Source of the DNA: Coemansia sp. RSA 1804
Lineage: Eukaryota; Kickxellomycota; Kickxellomycetes; Kickxellales; Kickxellaceae
Direction: 5' to 3'
Length of the DNA stretch: 18,233 bases
NCBI GenBank assembly: GCA_027578815.1
Contig: JANBTH010000397.1
Coordinates: 1 to 18,233 of the forward strand
Under the pieces are notes generated by a model. It was given only the letters and a program-made list of their open reading frames with translations, was not told where the DNA came from and did not search any database. Of this stretch, positions 1 to 7,314 are shown one piece after another. The position numbers and the translations under genes were made by a program. Positions within the stretch are counted from its first letter, which is position 1. Each line of letters opens with the position of its first letter.

Positions 1-288
1 CCGTGTTTGCTTTCACCCCACGATGAAGCGAAAAGAGTGTGGAAATGAGCCGAGCTCTTTATTCTACTCTGCGCGACAAGTGCCTGTTGCTGAAGCGCAA
101 GAGTTGCCATTCCAAAGAATCTTTTGGCAACAGGGTCTTCTGAAATACATTCATCAAGACAGGGTTTCAAGCACCGCCCACTTTTTGGCTTCTTTTTCTC
201 TTTTCTGTTCACCAATATTCCAATTTTCGCCAGTTTTTATCTTAACACCAGCACTTACAAACTTCCTTGCTTTACTTCATATATTAAA

Positions 289-1182
289 ATGCCTTTCAGA
301 CAGAATCTTAAAGCACTTGCCAAGCGCATCGGCACCCGCGGACAAAACAGTCTGCGCGCCGCTTCATCCTTTGTTAAAGCGATGTTGCCCCAGAGTGCAA
401 AAACATCGTCAATCATTTACCCCTCTACCACCAAGCGCTTTTCCGTGGACTCGAGCGGCAGTTCTGGCTCGGAGACTCTGGCTTCTCTCTGCAGCATCAG
501 CGCTAGCAGCAGAAACAACAACAGCGCCTGCGATGCGGGCAGCATTTCCAACGACAGCGCCTACAGCGGCTATGGTACGGATTCCGGAACTATACTCAGC
601 ACTATGGACAAGTTCTACTACGGAGGCGGAATTTTCATCATCAACGAAGACACTGCCAGGAGCATCTACAGCGACGAAGATTCAGTGTATGTCCAGCGTC
701 GCAGCGCCGCCCACAACTTTTACCAAGTTTGTGCTGCTGACGATTCCTACAGCAGCAGTGACGACAGCAGCTACGGAAGCAGTGCCGAAAGCGTTTACAA
801 CGTTAACAACGATGCCCACGCTTGCGCCAGCAACGCCAACGCTGAAATGATCTACAACAACAGGACCATCAATCATTTTAACGACCTTGCCGCCCGTTTT
901 TACTACGACAACGAGGCCTCAAACTTTTACAACTGCAGCGCCGCCAACATCTCCAACGGTGGCAGTGCAGCCAGCAGCATCTACAGCAGCAGCATCTACA
1001 GCAGCAGCACCGAGAGCATCTGCAGCAACGGGCCTGGCAGCGGCTACGGCTACAGGGCCGACATTGACTGTGCAGACAGCAGCTATGGCTGCACCGACAT
1101 TGACCAGGATCAGATGATTCTGGCAAGTGCATACAAGCTTTTTAACAGCTATTGCAATCCAGAAGACGAATGTCATTGTTAG
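289..1182 (+). CDS. Ser/Asn/Tyr-rich low-complexity protein, unknown function
   Basis: I do not recognise this 297-residue protein. I chose the ATG at 289 because it has A at -3 and follows a CT-rich, leader-like stretch; the frame is open further upstream to an ATG at 124, but that extension reads like untranslated leader. Residues 1-33 are basic and could form an amphipathic helix (RQNLKALAKRIG and following). The rest is low complexity: about one residue in five is Ser and about 22 are Tyr, with many Asn, Ala, Gly and Asp, arranged as SSY, SIYSS and YGYG-like patches, which is a prion-like composition. Ten or so cysteines are scattered through it and the protein ends in CHC, a C-terminal CxC. 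Codons are mostly AGC, AAC and TAC, so the frame is used consistently, and this bias also creates long open frames in the other five frames. No catalytic domain is visible. It is probably a lineage-specific disordered protein; a cell-wall or condensate role would be a guess. Confidence 0.7.
   Translation: MPFRQNLKALAKRIGTRGQNSLRAASSFVKAMLPQSAKTSSIIYPSTTKRFSVDSSGSSGSETLASLCSISASSRNNNSACDAGSISNDSAYSGYGTDSGTILSTMDKFYYGGGIFIINEDTARSIYSDEDSVYVQRRSAAHNFYQVCAADDSYSSSDDSSYGSSAESVYNVNNDAHACASNANAEMIYNNRTINHFNDLAARFYYDNEASNFYNCSAANISNGGSAASSIYSSSIYSSSTESICSNGPGSGYGYRADIDCADSSYGCTDIDQDQMILASAYKLFNSYCNPEDECHC
973..1017 (+). repeat. 15-bp in-frame tandem repeat inside the Ser-rich gene
   Basis: There are two perfect copies of AGCAGCATCTACAGC (973-987 and 988-1002), followed by a diverged third copy at 1003-1017. 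They encode SSIYS, SSIYS and SSTES. The unit is a multiple of three, so expansion or contraction would keep the frame. Confidence 0.85.
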
Positions 1183-1336
1183 AATGTGCCACAGGGCTTG
1201 CTGCACATGTAGATAAACATTTTTGCTCTGCATACTATCTTTTTTCTAGTTTAACTTTTTTTCCACGTTTTTCACATCTTTACCCTCTGTTTTTAACAAT
1301 GTTTTGTAGTATGTAAAAAAGGAAACATCTTGGGTT

Positions 1337-1343
1337 TATAAAA
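1337..1343 (+). promoter_or_regulatory. Candidate TATA box upstream of the acyltransferase relic
   Basis: TATAAAA is followed after about 40 bases by a strongly CT-rich stretch (about 1384-1418) and then an ATG at 1423. This is the usual order of a fungal core promoter: TATA, start region, CT-rich leader, start codon. It suggests that the broken frames at 1423-1650 were once an expressed gene. Confidence 0.35.
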
Positions 1344-1422
1344 CACCCTGCTATGACATGTGGCCATTCGATTCAAACGCAACGTCCTTTTTTACCGTCT
1401 TTTCTTTTCGGTTTCTTGTTAT

Positions 1423-1650
1423 ATGGGTTACCAAAGAGAATTATCTAGATTTGACGATGCATGGTTCAGCCGTATGTCCTAAAACCATATTCTACTTATT
1501 AGATATCAGAACATAATGAATCAGAACAAAATAGAAAAATCGGCCTGCACAATATCCATTGGCATTGAGTTTTATACACGCAAACTGATGTGGGTCATTC
1601 TGTACAGCAACAAGCTATTTGGGGCTGACACAGTGTTCACCGTAATTTAA
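1423..1650 (+). pseudogene. Possible condensation-domain-like acyltransferase relic, or small two-exon gene
   Basis: Two short open pieces lie close together. The first (ATG at 1423) reads MGYQRELSRFDDAWFS and runs into a classic donor, GTATGT, at 1472. The second, ending at TAA 1648-1650, reads TISIGIEFYTRKLMWVIL, then YSNKLFGADTVFTVI. An intron of 63 nt from 1472 to 1534 (GTATGT...ATAG) would join them in frame into a peptide of about 54 residues. The second piece has the pattern of the C-terminal strands of condensation-domain (CoA-dependent acyltransferase) proteins, where a 'Y-x-x-x-LF-x-x-x-T-V' stretch is common, and the first is plausible as such a protein's N-terminus. Real members have 400 or more residues, so the core is missing and I read this as an internally deleted relic. 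The family link is pattern memory, not a search. Confidence 0.3.
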
Positions 1651-1873
1651 AGGTTTTATTATATGATTGCAATCACTATTGTGAACGGTTATTTTAAGCA
1701 TGTTAAAAGTCCAGTGAAGGTTTAATATAGTGAAAAGCTTGTATGATTTACAAAAAGCAATGTTTCTTGTTTCTTTTAGCAATGTTGAGTGGGCCTAGCT
1801 TTGCGACTGGTAAGGACGAACTTTTAGATAAACCCAAGGTCTGAGTCTCTGGAGACGCGCAGTCTCAAAAGGT

Positions 1874-2018
1874 TATATAAAAACGCTGCGGACGCCTAGT
1901 TTGTACAAGATAGCTTTAGCTTTTCTGATAAATCACTATGCTCATTTATTGCACCAAATGTACTACGCTTGTTTATGCAACAACGCATTCCACCTTGACA
2001 GACCTTTTTGACGCTTGA
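1874..2018 (+). promoter_or_regulatory. Candidate core promoter with a 26-codon open frame
   Basis: TATATAAAA at 1874-1882 is followed by an open frame of 26 codons (ATG 1938-1940, TGA 2016-2018) reading MLIYCTKCTTLVYATTHS and onward, about 60 bases downstream of the TATA. The spacing fits a short transcript, but the peptide matches nothing I know. It may be a chance TATA in AT-rich DNA, an unannotated short RNA, or another relic. Confidence 0.2.
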
Positions 2019-2223
2019 AACAATATAAGGCAATCACATATGGCCGTCCACATATGGTGATAATATGATGTTCAATTAGAAAACAATCATAATCAAATGC
2101 TAATATTAGGCTTTCTCATGTATGCAATATATCCTTTTACTACTAAAAATAAGTTTAAGTGTGTACCCATGTTCATAATGGCAATGCACGACAAGCTGAA
2201 CAAATTGAGAAAAAGTAGCCTTT

Positions 2224-2514
2224 TCATGTCTTATTGGAACCAGGGCTCTCAACACTGATTGTCTTGGTGCTTACAAGAGTGTCTTTGGGATTATAAGTGC
2301 TAGTCGTAATAACTTTTTGCGCCAGAGGGAGATGTGGTTGTCTTCTTTACCATAGAATTATAAGAAGTATAGACAGTTATTACTTGGGTTGTAATAATGC
2401 CACTGTCATTGTCTTTTCCCTCAATAGTGAATTTCCCATAGTGGTTTGGTACAGGCTACGAAAAGCGTAAACGATTCGATTAAATACGTTGCTAATGTTT
2501 GCGCCTTTCATCAT
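2224..2514 (-). pseudogene. Thr-rich gene relic with a frameshift
   Basis: On the minus strand an open frame at 2455-2300 follows a splice-acceptor-like TTCGTAG and reads PVPNHYGKFTIEGKDNDSG, then IITTQVITVYTSYNSMVKKT; it stops at a TAG at 2302-2300. Shifting by one base near 2325 gives a second open stretch, 2325-2224, reading KVITTSTYNPKDTLVSTKTI and ending at TGA. Both halves share the same Thr/Ser/Val style (ITTQVIT and VITTSTY), so one indel in a Thr-rich, secreted-type protein is the simplest reading. An ATG-ATG at 2514-2509, after a CT-rich stretch, opens a third, overlapping frame of 44 codons. No complete gene can be drawn. Confidence 0.3.
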
Positions 2515-2715
2515 TTAACACGATAGTCTAAGTAATAAAAAAAATAGAATGCTGAAAAAGAGGTAAAAAGAAGATAAGTCGGGGTTTGCAACATTAAACA
2601 GGAAGTTTGCCAAAAAAAACAGACGTTTTAAACGCAGTTTGTTCTGTGTATTTCACCAACAATTACATTGGGAAACCTATATGCAATGAAATTTCAATGT
2701 AAAAAGATATATAAT

Positions 2716-2764
2716 CCGGAAATTAAATTTTACTGAAGCGCACCATTAATATTTTAATTTCTGG
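2716..2764. repeat. Imperfect inverted repeat, 13-bp arms
   Basis: CCGGAAATTAAAT (2716-2728) and TTTTAATTTCTGG (2752-2764) are inverted copies matching at 11 of 13 positions, separated by 23 bases. A shorter perfect palindrome, GAATAT-4-ATATTC, lies just beyond at 2783-2798. Both sit in AT-rich intergenic DNA. A small hairpin or MITE remnant is possible, but I see no target-site duplication. Confidence 0.45.
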
Positions 2765-3337
2765 AATTTCTTTTGTAATGACGAATATGTAAATATTCAT
2801 TCAACAACGACTAATATGATACTAAAGACATGCAGAATACAATTTTTCGAGAAAACACAAAGTCTATGGCGCATTCAATACGCATGGAAAGTAAAGAATT
2901 GTCTCCTCCTTTGACATTCTAGATAAAGAAAATAAGGATAGCGCACGACGCACCGTAGTGTCCATAATATAATGCATATCCATTTGCATGCTCACAATAA
3001 TTGATTACTCAATCAGTGATCTTGATCATGTAATTCCGCTTAAACAAACCGATGATCAGAATTGGATTGTCACTTGTTCTCGTGATGATAGCCACTGCAA
3101 TGTCAACGTGATGGGGATTTTTGTTTTGTTTATGTTATTATTGACGATTAAGCAGCAGAGGGGGGCAAGGCAGATGAGAAAAATAATATTTTACACAAAA
3201 GGCATAGAATGGCCATACAAACTAGCGCAACAGAAATAAGAAATAACAGCTATAGCACAAAAACATTGGGATACGCAGTGTAAATAGCAAAAAGCCAGTA
3301 GTTGCTCTACGGAATAGTTGAGAGGGGGATATGCGTA

Positions 3338-5494
3338 TTAAAAGATCGTGTAGTTCGAGATAAATGACGCACACCACTTTACTGCATCTACAGTGTTAAC
3401 AATGGTATCCTCAGCACGATCGATGATCGACTCGTTGCGCACACGAGCATGCTGCTGCTGTTGCTGGCTTGTCTGCAGCAGTGAAGCATTGTGTTCGCTT
3501 GCATGTGGATTTTTGTCACTGCTCGAACCGCGTGTGGAGGATGAGGAGGAAAACGGGTCCTTTACAACAGCACCGGGAGAAAAGTGCTGGGTTTCAGAAC
3601 CATAGCGAGATTGGCGTGTAGATGATAAAGGGGCATTGAACGTACTCGGCACACCTTTGTATGCAGAATAGTCGAATCTAGGGCTATAGTCGTTGCCACC
3701 ATCGTGGCCAAAGCAAAACTCGTTGTCATTTTCATCGTCATCGTCCGTCACTTTTTGGATGCTAAACTCGGCGCCATACATGTCATATGCACTGTCGTCC
3801 CAGTCATAGTCGCTTTTCTGGTCAGCTGAAGACACTCCAGCGCGGTATGCGGTGGAGTGTGGATACTGGTGCTCAGCCGATAGATGGTGAAAATGCTGGT
3901 TCCGGTGGTTGTCGTTGTTCCCAGAAGCGTTGGGGTTGTACTTTTGCATATCACGCTCAAACTCCTGAATAATAGCATCCTCGTCATCGTCGAATGGAGC
4001 GTGATCGGCTGAGACTTTGTTGGTTGCTGGGAGTGGAAGCCGCAGAGCCGATGCAAATGGGTCGCGCACAACGTCGGAAGACGAGTGAGTAGAAGCACCA
4101 GGCGTGGCACACGGAGTTGGTTGGCCGGTAGTCTGCGCTACGCTGTTGTCGTTGGTACAAGCCTTTGTTGTGCTGCAACCAGCCGGCGCACCGGTGGCGC
4201 AATTCCGTTGGTAGGATGCAAAGGGATCGGAGACCACGTGTTCGGGGCCAGCCGTTTGGTGGCCCTGCTTTTGGTGCCGCTGAGACTTTGCTGGTTTTTC
4301 TGAAGCAAAAGACGAAACTGACACAGCATCGCTTACCAGCTTGCGCACCTGGCCAGCAACAGACTGCACATAGTCTTGGACGTAGCCGCTGACGCCGCTT
4401 GCCAAGCTGCTGCTGGCGGGTCTTTTTGCGAGGCGGCCAGCGGTGTGCTCAGCGGCATGTGGGCGACGTCCGAGCGAAGAGTGTGAGTCAGCATAGGGGT
4501 CCTCCTCGTCATCGTAAAAGGCATCGTAGCCATAGCCGTAATAGAAGGCGTCGTCGTCGTCGTCGTCATCGCTTGCGTACTCGCTGCTGCTGTATCTACT
4601 GCCGCGGCTGCCAAACGGAGGGCTAACCAGGCGGCTCGAGGCAGTAGCAGCAATATTGCGGTGGTCGCCCTTCAGGTGTGTAGGAGCGAGCTTTATTACC
4701 AAGGTGTGGCGACCACGGCCGCCGCGCAGCTTTGAGCCAGTGTGACGCGGGCGCCTCGCATGACTTGTTGTGCTGGTGTCATCCTTTCCAAAGCTGTCAT
4801 CATCGCAGTCGTCAGCGTTGTCCTCGTAGTCGGTCGGGAGATACTCCTTTTCCTGATTAAACACCACCATGCACTGCTCGACCTGGTTGTTGAAGCGCAG
4901 CCTGGGCTTGAGCGTCTCGTTTTCCAGAGTTGAGTCAGAAGTAAGCGAACTGGTAGACATGCTTTCGCGCACAGACAAGGCCGGCGAGAATGGCGGCGAG
5001 TAGGGCGGGCTGGCGGCGGGACTCAGTGTTGGCGACGTTAAGAATGTCTGCAGGTCATTGCGCTTAAGTGCTGGTTTCAACGACGGATTGATAGGCGCGC
5101 GGTGGCCGACAGCAAGGCTGTGCTCGGACCACGGGACCTCCAGGCGGACGACGGGAGTCTGGCCATAGAGAAACACGGGGTCAGCGTCCTTGTTCCAGTT
5201 GATGTTCTCGGGCGGGTATCTGGGAAGCTGCAGGCGGCACACCGCCCACTGCCGCCACACAACGTTCAGCGACCGCGAGTGCGTGAAAGACTCGTCCTCC
5301 ACACTACTTGTTTTGGCGCTCATGTTCCGGAGCGACCTCGATTGTCTGCGCAGAAGCGATTCGGTGCGCGCCAAAAGCCGCTCGCTCCACTCGTGCAAAA
5401 AGTAGTCCACGCGCTGCACCAGTCCTGGGTAGCGCTCGTACACGTTGTAGTGCGAAAGCAGCAGCACGTCGACCAATTCCTTATGGCTGTCCAT
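3338..5494 (-). CDS. REG1: REG1-like protein phosphatase 1 regulatory subunit
   Basis: A single-exon 718-residue protein. In yeast, Reg1 targets PP1 (Glc7) to the Snf1 kinase and other substrates and maintains glucose repression; that role is inferred here. Around residues 75-90 it has SLNVVWRQWAVCRLQL, the short 'N-x-x-W-R-x-W' signature of the fungal DUF1752/GATA-like N-terminal domain. At about 197-211, PRLRFNNQVEQCMVV has the form of the PP1-docking RVxF region of this family, with Leu in the Val position. Other features are Ser/Pro-rich repeats (SPxxSP, about 154-172), acidic runs including seven consecutive Asp near 310, Tyr/Gly patches, a run of five Gln near 680, and three copies of VVxDPF[AS]S (near 421, 476 and 644). 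The last 30 residues look like an amphipathic helix. Most of the protein is probably disordered. A TATA element lies about 90 bp upstream. The exact orthologue (REG1 or its paralogue type) is not certain. Confidence 0.75.
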   Translation of the reverse strand: MDSHKELVDVLLLSHYNVYERYPGLVQRVDYFLHEWSERLLARTESLLRRQSRSLRNMSAKTSSVEDESFTHSRSLNVVWRQWAVCRLQLPRYPPENINWNKDADPVFLYGQTPVVRLEVPWSEHSLAVGHRAPINPSLKPALKRNDLQTFLTSPTLSPAASPPYSPPFSPALSVRESMSTSSLTSDSTLENETLKPRLRFNNQVEQCMVVFNQEKEYLPTDYEDNADDCDDDSFGKDDTSTTSHARRPRHTGSKLRGGRGRHTLVIKLAPTHLKGDHRNIAATASSRLVSPPFGSRGSRYSSSEYASDDDDDDDAFYYGYGYDAFYDDEEDPYADSHSSLGRRPHAAEHTAGRLAKRPASSSLASGVSGYVQDYVQSVAGQVRKLVSDAVSVSSFASEKPAKSQRHQKQGHQTAGPEHVVSDPFASYQRNCATGAPAGCSTTKACTNDNSVAQTTGQPTPCATPGASTHSSSDVVRDPFASALRLPLPATNKVSADHAPFDDDEDAIIQEFERDMQKYNPNASGNNDNHRNQHFHHLSAEHQYPHSTAYRAGVSSADQKSDYDWDDSAYDMYGAEFSIQKVTDDDDENDNEFCFGHDGGNDYSPRFDYSAYKGVPSTFNAPLSSTRQSRYGSETQHFSPGAVVKDPFSSSSSTRGSSSDKNPHASEHNASLLQTSQQQQQHARVRNESIIDRAEDTIVNTVDAVKWCASFISNYTIF

Positions 5495-7314
5495 TCTTCC
5501 ACGCTGTTAAAAAGGGGGGAGAAGTGCCAGGTCTGTCTAAGAGCGGAGTACTGCGGCTGCGAATTCGGATGGGATTAGAATATATATTAGTTCCACGAGC
5601 GGCACTGTTACTATCGGCAGCTAATGACAAGGATGACTGCAGGTGGTAAGAAGGAAGCTAACAAGAGAAAAATAGCAAGGAAATATTAAAGAGTCGCTCA
5701 GTCTGTGCAAGCAGAGTACCCTCCTCACAGCTAGTGGCTTTTTTTCTCCTACCGGAGAGAGGCGGGCGAACAATAGAGCACGATATACGCTACTACTGTT
5801 CTAAATGATGGAAAAGAGTTTGAGTGGAGGCAGGAAGGGGTGTGCCAGAGCAAGCAAAGTGAAAGCCACTCCAATTATGAATACAAGTAGGAAGAGCGGG
5901 CGTCTAATTGTTGGGCTCTACATAGAAAGCTGGATGAAAAAGAAAAAATGAAGAGAACGTGGAAGAAAAGAGTGTCGCCTTTTAAAGAGGCCATTTCCCC
6001 CCGTTTTGTGATATTTGTAGAATGTTTACGCCCGAAGCCAGCAGCGGAAAGAGGCTGAAAGTCTTTGCAAGCCTGGGCTTTTTTTACTCTGTGCGCTTGG
6101 CCTGGCCTTATTTTCATCACATTTCCCTCGTTTCTCACCCGACTTTGCCCACACAGCGCAAGCTGAGCTCCTCGACCGGCTGCCTCTTTCTGGTCTGTAT
6201 GCGGAAAAGGAGTTCATTTCTTGTGCTGGTGGCAATCGTGGGTACAGACGCGATTTGCCTTGTCTTTTGCACAAAAACAAAATGGAAAAAGCTCCCCTTC
6301 CCCCAGCCAAGATCGCCACAGACTTTGTTTCCTTGCTTTTTTCTGCCCAATCCGCTGGCCATATGCTTCAGCGATAAAAAGAATGGGGGGTGCACTTTGA
6401 CCCTCCCCCAACTGGCAACATGCTTCCCTTGTCAACGCCTGTTTTTCAATCGCAATCGTTCAAATCCAAACCATCTGGTTGGTCGCTGAGTCAGAGATTC
6501 ATTTTTCGTTTGCTTATCAACCCTTGCATTTTGCAACAACGCCGTCGTTAGTTGCTGGAGAGGAAACAGAAACTTGGCATCCCCCGTGACCTTCTTCCTC
6601 TCCCTACTTTCAGCACACTGTGACTGCATTTCCTTGCTCGACCTTTGAATGTTGGATCATTAAGCGTTGCTTGCCAACATGGTATAGTTTCTCTAACGAC
6701 AATGAGGATTTAGTTTTTTTTGGGTCTGATTGTTGTTAAGTAAATCATTTCGGGAGAAAAAACAGTCACCATCATCATGCAAAACAAGGTTTCTACTTTT
6801 TTCTTTTCGCTCGCAGCCAAGCGATTCGTTGGACCTTCTTTCTAATTTCACCTTGCTTTTCTCTAAACCACCACCCACTCAGTTCTGATATCTGGAGATT
6901 ATGCTGCTAATAAACATTACGTAGGGATGTCCATTCATGCGCTGCAACTTCTCCAGCAACCCTAATTTTTTGTATCTTTTGTTATAACCGTTTTCCTCTG
7001 TAGTAAGGGCTGATTTTGTAGTAAATAGAGGAGAAAATGGAACACCAAGGCTGCATTGTGTATTTTTACTGCATTTCGGATGATCTAAACAAATAAAGAA
7101 CATTAGAATAGCATCAGTGGTTCATACTGCCCGCTCCTCCTGTGTCACCGCCTTCTTTCTCTGCAAGAAAAAAAGGACCATGATCCGACCATACAGGCAA
7201 AAAGATACATTTACCGACGCTGCGCACAGATTACATCACTTCCAGGCATAACTACCCAGCAATACTCCATTTCAAGCGTTTCAACAACAAAAAGCACAAT
7301 ATAAATCGCTTCTC
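5495..7314. other. Intergenic region: REG1 upstream control region and SKI3 3' end
   Basis: No convincing gene is visible in 1.8 kb between two leftward genes. The right end must hold the SKI3 3' UTR and the left end the REG1 promoter. Sites that match known fungal motifs by eye are a perfect AP-1/Gcn4 site TGAGTCA at 6487-6493, STRE-type pentamers AGGGG at 5836-5840 and CCCCT at 6294-6298, and a CCAAT at 6347-6351. A G-run/C-run inverted pair (GGGGG 6386-6390, CCCCC 6405-6409) could form a hairpin. Plus-strand CT-rich tracts are frequent from 6060 to 6620. The longest open frame (6022-6489, +) has no domain or family character and looks like chance. Confidence 0.55.
5581..5587 (-). promoter_or_regulatory. 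Candidate TATA box of the REG1-like gene
   Basis: TATATAT, in the minus-strand context CTAATATATATTCTAATCCC, lies about 87-93 bp upstream of the REG1-like ATG (5494). A short C-rich/T-rich stretch (CCCCCCTTTTT, 5509-5519) lies just before the start codon. The position suits a fungal TATA element. Confidence 0.4.

Larger units (their letters stand above)
1183..3337. other. AT-rich intergenic region with gene relics
   Basis: This 2.15 kb stretch has no intact gene that I can support. It must hold the 3' end of the Ser-rich gene on the left and the 3' UTR of the leftward REG1-like gene on the right. In between are two TATA-like boxes (1337 and 1874), a two-piece acyltransferase-like relic on the plus strand, a frameshifted Thr-rich relic on the minus strand, and an inverted repeat at 2716-2764. 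An 83-codon open frame at 2988-3239 (+) shows no family likeness and overlaps the expected REG1 3' UTR, so I do not call it. Confidence 0.6.

Noticed and set aside
23..850. Open frames overlapping the Ser-rich gene in other frames (for example 23-850 + and 919-1233 -)
   Set aside because: They are by-products of the strong AGC/AAC/TAC codon bias of the real frame and contain only runs of Ala, Thr, Cys or Val.
2988..3239. 83-codon open frame (+) with a hydrophobic stretch
   Set aside because: No family resemblance, low-bias AT-rich codons, and it lies antisense to the expected REG1 3' UTR.
4550..4571. GTC/GAC trinucleotide run
   Set aside because: It encodes the poly-Asp stretch of the REG1-like protein; an ordinary coding microsatellite.
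6022..6489. 155-codon open frame (+) in the REG1 upstream region
   Set aside because: The composition follows the local CT-rich DNA, there is no domain pattern, and no promoter or splice context supports it.
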